64,000 bases of DNA from JBFGJH01 sp041586155. Its GTDB lineage: Bacteria; Actinomycetota; Acidimicrobiia; Spongiisociales; JAENVV01. Both the position numbers and the translations under genes were made by a program. This document shows positions 52,614 to 61,362 of the stretch, piece after piece (within the stretch, counting starts at the first letter, position 1; each line of letters begins with the position of its first letter). A model generated the notes under the pieces. The model worked only from the letters and a program-made list of their open reading frames with translations, did not search any database and was not told where the DNA came from. Location of the stretch: contig JBFHAT010000001.1 in NCBI GenBank assembly GCA_041586155.1, positions 111,109 through 175,108 on the forward strand, written 5' to 3'.

Positions 52614-54673
52614 GAGTTCCACTCCACACGCACCGTGTCCGGGATCACCTCGGAGAATTCCTCCGCCGGAGTCAGGCGAATCAGCAATTCGCCCGTCGGA
52701 GTGAACAGGCTGCCACCGGAGAACTCATTGCCGGCGGTGAGTTCCACGAACTCGCCGTCTTCCCAGTCGTACACCGCGAAGTCGTTGTTGAAGCCGACGT
52801 TGGCCGACTGGCGGATCGAGCCCGAGGTCGCCCCGTCGGGTGCCGACGTGCGCAAGAACACCGCCTCCGCGCCGCCGATGAACGTGGAGAAGCCATTCGG
52901 CTCGACCCAGTCGGCCCCCTGCGCATAGAGAAGCTCCACTCCCGTGACGCCGCCTTCCGAGAGCACGGCGTCGCGAAGTGGGACGATCACGAGCGACGTG
53001 CCTGACCCGGGCACGGGCTCACCGTCGACAGCCACGTCGAGGATGATGTCGTCGGTGAACCCAAACAGATAGACACCGTCGATCGAGTCGCGAAAACGAG
53101 CGGCGAGGTGCTGCGAGAGCGGGTAGACGACCTCCCACGGATCACGCGCGCCCACGTTGAAGTTGCCCCCCTGCAGTGTCACCCGGGCCATGGGCGGCTC
53201 CCACGGATCGGCATTGCCGGCCAGGCGCAGTGTGGCAGAGGCGGAATCTCCCGGGCGCAGCGTGACGTTGCGCCCTGCCGCGTCGAAGCCGGACACGACT
53301 CCCCACGCCCAGAAATCCCACGGTGACTCGTTGGTGACTGTCACCTCGTAGTTGTTGCCATCCGGCGTCACCTCTCCCCGCAACGCGGCTCCACTCGGCT
53401 GCCACCCGGCGATAGCTGTGGCAGCTTCGAGCGACTCGAGGTCGAACTCGATGGAGCTGGCTGCGTCGGTGGTGCTCGATCCCACCACGTTGCTGCGCCC
53501 AAATGTGGAGGTCGACGTGAGTGACCACCCGCCGGGTACGGAAAGTCTGTGGACACCCTCGGCGCCGGACACCATCACCAGACCGGTCTCTGCCCGCGAG
53601 CGGTCGCCATCGAACACGACGACGCTGGCGTGATTCACCTCCGCACGGTCACCGCGTGGGCCGTTGAGCCAGAACAGAGCGACGGCGAGAATGCTCACGG
53701 TCGGGATCGTCACCCAAGCAAGCTCCGGCCGCCTGAGCCGGCGCAGCAGGAAGAAGTTCACGGGGCCGACGAGGATGCCGTAGAACGCCAGCGCCGCCGC
53801 CAGCCATGGCAGCTGAGGTACTCCCACCGAACCGCCGGCTGTGGCCGGTCCGATGAGATTGAATTCTGCCTGGTTCGCTGCGTTGACGTCATTCACGTTA
53901 CGAACCGACTGCGGCACATCGCGCAACAAGGCCGGCCACTCGTCCAGAGCGACAGAACCGACATCGGGCACGACGAGGATCTCGCCTCGGGCAACCCGCG
54001 CCATGTTCGCCGGTCCGAACGCACCTCGATCCTCAACTGGGATCGACAGACTGGCGGCGTCGGAGGGATTCGCAACGAGCCTGCCGCCGCCTTCGACCCA
54101 CACAGCGATCGCCTCCCGCTCGTCCTGACTCAACCCGGCGAGTGCGCCGCCGTGGGAGACGATGTAGTCGAGCGCCGACAGCCGCTGATCGAAGTGCCCC
54201 GATTCCAGCGACACCGGCGTGATCGACAAGCCGAGCGGACGAGAGCGAACCTGGCCGAGGGTGGCCGAGAGCTGCCCGGAGCCGATCACTCCGGTGAGGA
54301 TCTGCTCGAAGCCGGCATCGAGAGGAACCCTCAGATCTCGATCCAGCACCCGGTTACCCGATCCGTCCAGGATCCTCACCATCACGTTCGGCGACGAACC
54401 GGGCGGAGGCAACCCGACCACGACCTCCTTGAGGCCATCGGCGGGAACCTCCAGCGGAACCGACGTCTGGAAGTTGCGCATCGACACTTCGAGCGAGCCC
54501 ACGAACAAGCTGGGACTGCGCACCGTGATGGTCAGATCAGTGGGCTCGTCCGGATCGACGTAGCCGTCGAGCCCGACGGCTCCCTCCACCTCGAGGGACT
54601 GCTGCGCCACCGCCGGGACGGCGCTCGAGAACACAGACACCACGAAGATGAGGGCCAGCCACCGGACGCGCAT
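52610..54673 (-). CDS. Secreted/membrane-anchored protein of unknown function
   Basis: A 687-residue protein that heads the eight-gene operon. An N-terminal signal peptide (MRVRWLALIFVVSVFSSAV-PAVAQ) precedes a long extracellular region rich in beta strands, with a membrane segment pair around residue 280-345 (PWLAAALAFYGILVGPVNFFLLRR and IPTVSILAVALFWL). No named family; I see no enzymatic motif. A GTG 12 codons upstream is an alternative start. Its place at the front suggests it is an exported or accessory component of the complex. Confidence 0.72.
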   Translation of the reverse strand: MRVRWLALIFVVSVFSSAVPAVAQQSLEVEGAVGLDGYVDPDEPTDLTITVRSPSLFVGSLEVSMRNFQTSVPLEVPADGLKEVVVGLPPPGSSPNVMVRILDGSGNRVLDRDLRVPLDAGFEQILTGVIGSGQLSATLGQVRSRPLGLSITPVSLESGHFDQRLSALDYIVSHGGALAGLSQDEREAIAVWVEGGGRLVANPSDAASLSIPVEDRGAFGPANMARVARGEILVVPDVGSVALDEWPALLRDVPQSVRNVNDVNAANQAEFNLIGPATAGGSVGVPQLPWLAAALAFYGILVGPVNFFLLRRLRRPELAWVTIPTVSILAVALFWLNGPRGDRAEVNHASVVVFDGDRSRAETGLVMVSGAEGVHRLSVPGGWSLTSTSTFGRSNVVGSSTTDAASSIEFDLESLEAATAIAGWQPSGAALRGEVTPDGNNYEVTVTNESPWDFWAWGVVSGFDAAGRNVTLRPGDSASATLRLAGNADPWEPPMARVTLQGGNFNVGARDPWEVVYPLSQHLAARFRDSIDGVYLFGFTDDIILDVAVDGEPVPGSGTSLVIVPLRDAVLSEGGVTGVELLYAQGADWVEPNGFSTFIGGAEAVFLRTSAPDGATSGSIRQSANVGFNNDFAVYDWEDGEFVELTAGNEFSGGSLFTPTGELLIRLTPAEEFSEVIPDTVRVEWNS

Positions 54674-54835
54674 GGAGGTAAGACGTCGACGACCGCCAAA
54701 ACGTTCCACGGCGGGATGTTACTCAGCGCCACCCGCTGAGCCGGCTACACCACGAGGTACGGATCGGCGACCACTCGCCCCGAATCGGGCGTTGGCGCGG
54801 CTCTCAAGGCGCCCCGGTTCCGCTCCGATACATCA

Positions 54836-55930
54836 ATGACCCCAGAGGAGCTGATGGCCAAACTCGACGCACTGTTCCGGGCGCTGCACCAGCAGAACGG
54901 ATCGGACCTCCACCTGGTTGCGGGCCAGGTGCCCATCATGCGCATCCACGGCGACCTGACGCGCCTGAAGAGCGAACCACTCAACGACCAGACGGTCCGT
55001 GTGCTGCTGCGCGAGATCACTCCCAAAGACACCTGGGAGCATTTCGAGCAGACCGGCGACGTGGACTTCGGGTACGAGGTACCGGGACTCGCTCGTTTTC
55101 GCTGCAACATCTTCATGCACAAGAACGGCGCCGGCGGGGTCTTCAGGCTGATCCCGTCGGAGATCCTCACATGCGATCAGCTTGGCCTGTCCAAGCCCAT
55201 TCGCGACCTCGCCCAGCTCGCCAAGGGGTTGGTGCTCGTGACCGGACCGACCGGATCGGGGAAGTCTACGACGTTGGCGGCGATCATCGACGAGGCCAAC
55301 CGCACCCGCAACGATCACATCCTGACGATCGAGGATCCGGTCGAGTTCGTACACACCAGCCAGAGAGCGCTCGTCAATCACCGTGAAGTCGGATCCCACA
55401 CGTCGTCATTTGCCGCCGCCCTTCGAGCGGCTCTCCGCGAGGACCCGGACATCATCCTGGTCGGCGAGATGCGCGACCTGGAGACCATCCGACTCGCCGT
55501 GGAGGCAGCCGCCACCGGCCATCTCGTCTTCGGGACGCTCCACACGACCAACGCGGCCAAGACGGTCGACCGTGTCATCGAAGTCTTCCCCGCCGACGAG
55601 CAGCCTCAGATTCGCTCGACGCTCGCCGACAGCCTGAAGGCGGTCCTGGCCCAGACGCTCTTCAAGACGATCGACGAGCCGGGCAGGGTCGCCGCGATGG
55701 AGGTCATGATGTGCACGCCCGCGATCGGCAACCTCATTCGCGAAGGAAAGACGTTCCAAATCCCGTCGGCGATGCAGACCGGGCGCGGCGAGGGAATGCA
55801 GACTCTCGATGCGGCCATCTTGGAGCTCCTCAATGACAAACGCATCGATCCTGCCACCGCATATGAACGGGCCATCAACCGCGAGCTGATCATCCCGTTC
55901 CTCCCCGAAGACCACCCGGCCCGATCGTGA
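54836..55930 (+). CDS. pilT: PilT-type twitching motility ATPase
   Basis: Retraction ATPase of type IV pili, 364 residues. Walker A GPTGSGKSTT near 143, the Asp box HILTIEDPVEF, His box AATGHLVFGTLHT and the AIRNLIRE-like element (here AIGNLIREGKTFQ) mark PilT. The ATG at 54836 is followed six codons later by another ATG with GAGGAG upstream. No pilin or other pilus gene is present here, though the gene family sits scattered in many genomes. Followed by two coupled paralogues. Confidence 0.93.
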   Translation: MTPEELMAKLDALFRALHQQNGSDLHLVAGQVPIMRIHGDLTRLKSEPLNDQTVRVLLREITPKDTWEHFEQTGDVDFGYEVPGLARFRCNIFMHKNGAGGVFRLIPSEILTCDQLGLSKPIRDLAQLAKGLVLVTGPTGSGKSTTLAAIIDEANRTRNDHILTIEDPVEFVHTSQRALVNHREVGSHTSSFAAALRAALREDPDIILVGEMRDLETIRLAVEAAATGHLVFGTLHTTNAAKTVDRVIEVFPADEQPQIRSTLADSLKAVLAQTLFKTIDEPGRVAAMEVMMCTPAIGNLIREGKTFQIPSAMQTGRGEGMQTLDAAILELLNDKRIDPATAYERAINRELIIPFLPEDHPARS

Positions 55931-56397
55931 GTGACTATCAGGTCGACAAGATCGAGGTGCATGTATCTCTCTTTCTGGTCAACGGATCGGTGATGCGGGG
56001 ATGGGTATACCTGTCGGCCGACGCCCCCTACCGCACCGGTGGACAGACGGTCGGCGACCTGATGCGGGAATCGGAGCCGATGTTCCCTGTGCGGGACAAG
56101 GCAGGACGGTTCGCGCTGGTTGGCCGTTCGGGAGTGGCGGCGGTGGAGGTCGAAAAGGATCGCCGACACGTCGACGATGCGACGACGCTGATCCCGGCCC
56201 ATGTCGAGATGCTCGGCGGGCACCGGTTCTCGGGTAGGTTCCTGATCCAACACGGTACAGGCACCAGGGTGTCCGACGTCGTCAACGACGGCGACGTCTG
56301 GATGCGCTTCGACACCGGGGTCGCGTTGGTGTGGCTCGCCCGAGAACAAATCCTGACCGCCCGGCCGGAGGATCTGCCGGTCGCCCGCGCCGGCTGA
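55927..56397 (+). CDS. Unknown protein, first of a tandem paralogue pair after pilT
   Basis: A 156-residue protein with no named domain. It aligns end to end with the next gene: SLFLVNGSVMRGWVYLS versus TMYLADGTVESGTLFLS; TVGDLMRES versus TIQDLMDEP; RFALVG versus RFQLVG; and a second half with H-x-F-x-G (HRFSG versus HTFNG), RVSD versus RISD, and VWLAREQIL versus VWAQRRQLL. It starts with a GTG overlapping the pilT stop (GTGA). Coupling to PilT suggests a role in pilus control or motility, but that is inference. Confidence 0.75.
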   Translation: MSDYQVDKIEVHVSLFLVNGSVMRGWVYLSADAPYRTGGQTVGDLMRESEPMFPVRDKAGRFALVGRSGVAAVEVEKDRRHVDDATTLIPAHVEMLGGHRFSGRFLIQHGTGTRVSDVVNDGDVWMRFDTGVALVWLAREQILTARPEDLPVARAG

Positions 56398-56406
56398 GGA
56401 GAGGCA

Positions 56407-56847
56407 ATGGACGAGCTCAAGGTGAAGAAACAGCCGATCCCCGTCACCATGTATCTGGCAGACGGAACAGTGGAGTCGGGGACCCTGTTCCTCTCGACGA
56501 CGTCCCCCTCCCATTCGGGTGCGGCCACGATCCAAGATCTCATGGACGAACCGTCTCAACTGCTCCCGTTCAACCTTCGCGCCGAACGGTTCCAGCTGGT
56601 CGGCAAACGAAACATCAGCGCCATCCGTGCCATCTCGGGCCCAAAGCCAGCGGGCTTCTTCGAGCGCGTCGATGCAACCATCAAGCTCATCGGCTCTCAC
56701 ACCTTCAACGGACATCTTCTGGTCGAAGGCGGGCGCGGCGAACGGATCTCGGACGCGATCATGGAAGACGAGTGGTTGCGGATGGAAACCCAGGGCGGAT
56801 TCGTCTGGGCGCAACGCCGCCAGCTGCTCAAACTCGAGACTCGCTGA
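56407..56847 (+). CDS. Unknown protein, second of the tandem paralogue pair
   Basis: A 146-residue paralogue of the preceding protein (see the aligned segments there). A GAGGAGAGG ribosome-binding site ends 4 bases before its ATG. The beta-strand-rich pattern with conserved Gly, Asp and Trp points to a small barrel fold. It ends 3 bases before the convergent NfuA-like gene. Function unknown. Confidence 0.75.
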   Translation: MDELKVKKQPIPVTMYLADGTVESGTLFLSTTSPSHSGAATIQDLMDEPSQLLPFNLRAERFQLVGKRNISAIRAISGPKPAGFFERVDATIKLIGSHTFNGHLLVEGGRGERISDAIMEDEWLRMETQGGFVWAQRRQLLKLETR

Positions 56848-56850
56848 GCG

Positions 56851-57477
56851 CTACTTCTTCTCGGACTGATAGTACGGGTTCTCGCCTGCGGAGTGGTTGG
56901 TCACGTCCACCACGGACACCAGCTCGGGAATCGAGTCTTTGAGGATCCGCTCGATCCCTTGGGAGAGTGTGACTGCTGCCAGACCACAGCCTTGGCAACC
57001 TCCCATCATCTGCAGGTAGGCGGTACCTTCGTCGACCGAGACGAGTTGGGCTGCGCCGCCGTGAGCGGCGATGGCCGGGTTGACGTGCCGATCCAGCATG
57101 ACCTGGATCTTGTCGGCCAGAGGACCCTCCAAATCGCCGGGAGCCACCCCTTCGGGCATCGGGGGCGAGGGGGTGTTGGGGTTGTTGATCGACAGAGCCG
57201 GGTTGTCCGGGTCTGATCCCATCGAGATCTCGGCCCCGTCGAGATTGGGAGCATCCCGCCCTGGCATGATGACCGTCAAGTCGCCGTGCCGCTCCACGAC
57301 GTCGTCATCGCCGGCATCAGCCGTCGGCATGAATGACAGCTCATACTTGTACTGAGGGCCGTTGATTCCCACGATCTCGAGGAACAGCCCAAATTCTTCG
57401 TCGCCCGGCTCGTTGTCGCGAATCTCGATGATCTTCGACATTGCTTCGGGCGTCACATGGAGGATTCGGTCCGGCAT
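56851..57477 (-). CDS. NfuA-like iron-sulfur scaffold protein
   Basis: A 208-residue protein starting MPDRILHVTPEAMSKII, an A-type (HesB-like) fold without its cysteines, followed by a C-terminal NifU domain (about 125-195: VNPAIAAHGGAAQLV ... GGCQGCGLAAVTL) with the C-x2-C cluster ligands. This two-domain layout is that of NfuA, a carrier for 4Fe-4S clusters. Upstream in-frame codons are ignored because they are antisense to the next gene and atypical. Confidence 0.86.
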   Translation of the reverse strand: MPDRILHVTPEAMSKIIEIRDNEPGDEEFGLFLEIVGINGPQYKYELSFMPTADAGDDDVVERHGDLTVIMPGRDAPNLDGAEISMGSDPDNPALSINNPNTPSPPMPEGVAPGDLEGPLADKIQVMLDRHVNPAIAAHGGAAQLVSVDEGTAYLQMMGGCQGCGLAAVTLSQGIERILKDSIPELVSVVDVTNHSAGENPYYQSEKK

Positions 57478-57552
57478 CACGCCCCATTGTAGGAGGAACG
57501 CGGGGCATCCCAAGCGCGACTTCTGTTTCCGTGGCCGTGGGAAGATGGTCGG

Positions 57553-58770
57553 ATGCCGCGCGTTGCGTTGATCCTGCCTTCTGCGACCTACCGCGCCCGA
57601 GACTTCGTTCCGGCCGCAAAACGGCTGGGAGTCGAGCTGACGGTCGTCTCCGAGCAGCCCCAGACACTGGCGGAGCACATGGACAACGGTTTTCTGCTCG
57701 CCGACTGTTCGACCCCGGAGACCGCTGCCGAGCGAATTGTCACATTCGCCGCGCAGCATCCACTCGATGCGATCGTGGCTCCCGACGACGAGGGCGTCCT
57801 CGTAGCTTCACTCGCCGCCCGCCAGCTCGGCCTTCGTCACAACGAACCGGCCGCGGTCGCCGCCACGCGCAACAAGGTGCAACTGCGACGCGCCCTGCGC
57901 GGCGTCATCCGACAGCCCATCTATCAAGTGGCCGACGTCCACTCCGACCCGGGATTGGTTGCGGAGCACGTCGGTTTCCCGGTCGTCCTCAAGCCCATTT
58001 CCCTTTCGGCGAGCCGGGGAGTGATTCGAGCAAACGACGCCGACGCCGCCATCGCGGCTGCAGAGCGCATCCGCCTCATCCTCGCTCGGGCCGGCCGAAG
58101 TCCCAACGAGCCGATCCTCATCGAGCGGTTCGTGAATGGTCCCGAAGTCGCCGTCGAAGGGATGCTGCACGACGGCGAATTCGAGTTGCTCGCGGTTCTC
58201 GACAAGCCCGACCCGCTCGACGGGCCGTACTTCGAAGAAACGCTGTACGTCACACCGAGTCGGCTCCACCCCGAGGTCCAAGCGGCCGTCGTGGAGACGA
58301 CATCTGCAGCCGCGCAAACGCTCGGCTTGGAGCATGGCCCCGTGCACGCCGAGCTGCGCATCGATGGGTCCTTCGTCGTCCTGATCGAGCTTGCTGCCCG
58401 ACCGATCGGGGGGTTGTGCGGGCGCGCGCTTCATTTCGGTTTGTTGCGCACATCTCTGGAGGAACTCGTCCTCAAAGCTTCGCTCGGCATCGGCCGAGGC
58501 CGGCCGCGGCTCGGGCCGGCCAGCGCCGGCGTGATGATGTTGCCCATCCCTCGCACCGGCACACTGAAGGGCGTGACCGGCCGAGAGGCTGCGCTGGCAG
58601 TGCCAGGCATCACGGCGCTCGAGGTCACGGTTCCGGTCGGTGAACGGATCGAGGCGTTGCCGGAGGGAGATCGCTACCTGGGGTTCCTGTTCGCCGAAGC
58701 CTCTGATCCAGCTGCGACTGAGGAGGCTCTGAGGGCAGCCCATGCGCAACTGACGGTCACGATCAGATAG
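57553..58770 (+). CDS. ATP-grasp domain enzyme, substrate unknown
   Basis: A 405-residue protein of the ATP-grasp ligase type with a preATP fold (about 1-95) and the ATP-grasp core (about 95-300: HVGFPVVLKPISLSASRGVIR, PILIERFVNGPEVAVEGMLHDGE, and ELRIDGSFVVLIELAARPIGG). It resembles L-amino-acid ligase/carboxylate-amine ligases rather than PurK or biotin carboxylases. No neighbouring gene names a substrate. It starts 76 bases after the NfuA-like gene start, divergent. Confidence 0.78.
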   Translation: MPRVALILPSATYRARDFVPAAKRLGVELTVVSEQPQTLAEHMDNGFLLADCSTPETAAERIVTFAAQHPLDAIVAPDDEGVLVASLAARQLGLRHNEPAAVAATRNKVQLRRALRGVIRQPIYQVADVHSDPGLVAEHVGFPVVLKPISLSASRGVIRANDADAAIAAAERIRLILARAGRSPNEPILIERFVNGPEVAVEGMLHDGEFELLAVLDKPDPLDGPYFEETLYVTPSRLHPEVQAAVVETTSAAAQTLGLEHGPVHAELRIDGSFVVLIELAARPIGGLCGRALHFGLLRTSLEELVLKASLGIGRGRPRLGPASAGVMMLPIPRTGTLKGVTGREAALAVPGITALEVTVPVGERIEALPEGDRYLGFLFAEASDPAATEEALRAAHAQLTVTIR

Positions 58771-58783
58771 CTATCGTCTGGCG

Positions 58784-60241
58784 ATGCTCACCGACCGAAG
58801 TGCCGGAGTGCTGCTCCACCCCACCTCGTTCGATTCGTTGTACGGGATCGGCGATCTCGGCCCGGCTGCGGGGCGATGGATCGAGTGGCTCCAGGCGACC
58901 GGATGCAAGTACTGGCAGGTACTGCCGCTCGGCCCGACCGGATACGGCGACTCGCCGTACCAGTGCTTCTCGTCGTTTGCCGGCAACCCGATGCTCATCA
59001 GCCCCGAAGCGCTCGCCGCCGAAGGGTGGCTCGACCGAGCAATGCTCGAACCACAACCGGTCGGCCCCATCGACTTTTCCGAGCTCATCGGCCGCAAGCT
59101 CGAACTGCTCGACGCCGCCGCCGCCGGTTTCGAGCCATCCGATGAGCTCGCGACGTTCTTCGAGGAGGAATCACACTGGTTGGACGACTTTGCGCTGTTC
59201 ATGGCGATCAAAGAGGAGCAGGGCGGCGGACCCTGGATCAGCTGGCCGGTCCCGCTGCGCGATCGCCACGAGGTCGCATTGGCGTCGGCCAGAGAGCGCC
59301 TGGCAGGGCGGGTTCAAGCCCACATGTTTCGCCAGTACATGTTCTTCCGACAGTGGGACGGCGTTCGCAGGCACGCCGCCGAAGCCGGCATCCAAATCGT
59401 CGGTGACCTGCCCATCTTCGTCGCTCATGATTCGAGCGACGTCTGGACACATCGCCACCTCTTCACGGTTGACGACGCGGGCTCCCTCATCACGATGGCC
59501 GGCGTCCCACCTGACTACTTCTCACCGACGGGTCAGCTGTGGGGGAATCCACTGTACCGGTGGGAAGAGCACGAACAGCAGCGGTACGCATGGTGGATCC
59601 GGCGCCTGCGCAGCACGCTCCGGATGACCGACGTCGTACGCATCGACCACTTCCGGGCATTCGCCGACTACTGGTCGATCCCGGCCGGGGCGCCTACCGC
59701 CGAGACGGGGGAATGGCTGACGGGACCCGGCCACTCGTTCTTCGACACCGTCGGCGATCAGATGGGGAGGCTTCCGATCATCGCCGAGGACCTCGGTGAC
59801 CTGTCGCCCGCGGTCCCTGCGCTGAGAGATCACTACGGCCTGCCGGGCATGAAGATCCTGCAGTTCGCATTCGATGGTGATCCGGAAAACCCGTTCCTCC
59901 CACATCTGTACCCGGAGAACTGCGTGGTGTATACCGGCACGCACGACAACGAGACGGTGCAGGGTTGGCACCGCAACGCATCACCGGCCGAGCGGCAGGC
60001 GGCGGAGGCCTACGTGGGTGGACCGGACGATTTCGTCTGGCGAATGCTCGCCACCGCTTGGGGCAGTGTGGCGGCATGGTCGGTCGCCCCGCTCCAAGAC
60101 TTCCTCGGGCTCGGGAACGAGGCGCGGATGAACACACCCGGGCAACCGGTCGGCAACTGGCGCTGGCGGTATCAGCCACACCATCTGAGCGAGACGCTCG
60201 CCGATCGGATCCGAGCGCTCAACGAGGCCACCGGACGCTGA
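58784..60241 (+). CDS. malQ: 4-alpha-glucanotransferase (amylomaltase)
   Basis: GH77 enzyme of 485 residues that disproportionates alpha-1,4-glucans. Catalytic elements: nucleophile Asp in RIDHFRAF, acid/base Glu in IIAEDLGDL, and transition-state Asp in YTGTHDNET. The N-terminus RSAGVLLHPTSFDSLYGIGDLG is typical. It begins 13 bases after the ATP-grasp gene and is convergent with pfkA, ending 6 bases from it. Role in glycogen or maltodextrin metabolism. Confidence 0.95.
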   Translation: MLTDRSAGVLLHPTSFDSLYGIGDLGPAAGRWIEWLQATGCKYWQVLPLGPTGYGDSPYQCFSSFAGNPMLISPEALAAEGWLDRAMLEPQPVGPIDFSELIGRKLELLDAAAAGFEPSDELATFFEEESHWLDDFALFMAIKEEQGGGPWISWPVPLRDRHEVALASARERLAGRVQAHMFRQYMFFRQWDGVRRHAAEAGIQIVGDLPIFVAHDSSDVWTHRHLFTVDDAGSLITMAGVPPDYFSPTGQLWGNPLYRWEEHEQQRYAWWIRRLRSTLRMTDVVRIDHFRAFADYWSIPAGAPTAETGEWLTGPGHSFFDTVGDQMGRLPIIAEDLGDLSPAVPALRDHYGLPGMKILQFAFDGDPENPFLPHLYPENCVVYTGTHDNETVQGWHRNASPAERQAAEAYVGGPDDFVWRMLATAWGSVAAWSVAPLQDFLGLGNEARMNTPGQPVGNWRWRYQPHHLSETLADRIRALNEATGR

Positions 60242-60247
60242 CGAGAC

Positions 60248-61330
60248 TCACAGCGCAAGCACCCCCTGAATCTCTTCCATGCGGCGGATGCGCCGTTTCG
60301 TGACCTCGGACGAACCATCGAGCAATGCGCCGGTCTCCCGGAGCACGGTCTCGATCGGAAACAGGCGCACCATGGGATCTGACGTCGCTTCACCTCCGCG
60401 CACGGTCGTACGCCACGCGGTCATCGCATCTGAGGAACCAGCCAATAGCGCTTCGACCGCTACCAATCCGACTCGCCCCGCGAGCATCCGATCGTGAAAC
60501 GATGGAGCGCCGCCCCGCACGATGTGTCCGAGGACGGTCGCACGGACGTCGATGCCGTGTGGCAGCACCCTCTCCTCGACTGCCTCGACGAGGTCCTCGG
60601 TCCCGAGCCGGACCCCCTCGGCTTTGATGATCAACACTTTTCTCTTGCGTCGCTCGGTTGCCAGGCTGGTGATGATGACATCAGAGACCGCATCCACGAT
60701 CTCCCGATCGGTCCGCTTCTGTTCGGGCAACAACACCGCATCCGCTGCGGCTGCGACGGCGCTGGCCATTGCCAGGTAGCCGCTCTGGCGTCCCATGACC
60801 TCCACGACGAAAGCCCGCTTCAACGCCCGGGCGGTGTCGGAGATGCGATCGCACGCGTCGACGATCGTGTTGAGCGCGGTGTCGACCCCGATCGCATCGG
60901 ACGTACATCCGATGTCGTTGTCGATGCTGGCCGGAATCCCGACCACTGGGATCGACGTATCGTTCGCGAACCTGTGGGCGCCGGTGATCGATCCGTTTCC
61001 ACCGATCACGATCAAGCCGCCCACGCCGAGAGCAATCATGCGCTGCCCAGCCTCAACCCGTCCTTCGAGAGTTTCGAAACGAGGACTCCGGGCACTACCG
61101 AGCAGCGTTCCACCCGAGTTGCCCAGATCCTGCAGCTCTCCGATCGGTGCCAACCGACCGGCCACCACCCGAGTCAACTGACGTGTGTGGGCGTCGATGA
61201 GGCCGTCGAACCCCCGCTCCACGCCGAGCACTCTCACGCCCTTGCCCGCCGCGACCTTCACCACCGCCCGCAAGGCGGCGTTCATGCCTGGCGCGTCGCC
61301 TCCCGAAGTGAGAACGGCGATCGTCTCCAT
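60248..61330 (-). CDS. pfkA: 6-phosphofructokinase
   Basis: PFK family enzyme of 360 residues, committing fructose-6-phosphate to glycolysis. METIAVLTSGGDAPGMNAAL starts it; GIPASIDNDI has the catalytic Asp, MGRQSGYLA and VRGGAPSFHDR follow. GGDGS of the ATP enzyme reads GGNGS here (Asp to Asn), and GTIDND reads ASIDND. Either ATP or pyrophosphate could be the donor; the GxGS residue after the changed Asn suggests ATP, but this needs testing. The ATG at 61330 is the first sensible start. Confidence 0.9.
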   Translation of the reverse strand: METIAVLTSGGDAPGMNAALRAVVKVAAGKGVRVLGVERGFDGLIDAHTRQLTRVVAGRLAPIGELQDLGNSGGTLLGSARSPRFETLEGRVEAGQRMIALGVGGLIVIGGNGSITGAHRFANDTSIPVVGIPASIDNDIGCTSDAIGVDTALNTIVDACDRISDTARALKRAFVVEVMGRQSGYLAMASAVAAAADAVLLPEQKRTDREIVDAVSDVIITSLATERRKRKVLIIKAEGVRLGTEDLVEAVEERVLPHGIDVRATVLGHIVRGGAPSFHDRMLAGRVGLVAVEALLAGSSDAMTAWRTTVRGGEATSDPMVRLFPIETVLRETGALLDGSSEVTKRRIRRMEEIQGVLAL

Positions 61331-61362
61331 CGGAGCGAGGATAGACCCCGGCCACCGCCCCA

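Noticed and set aside
54836..56847. Full type IV pilus operon
   Set aside because: Only pilT is recognisable; no pilin, PilB, PilC, PilM-Q or prepilin peptidase is present.
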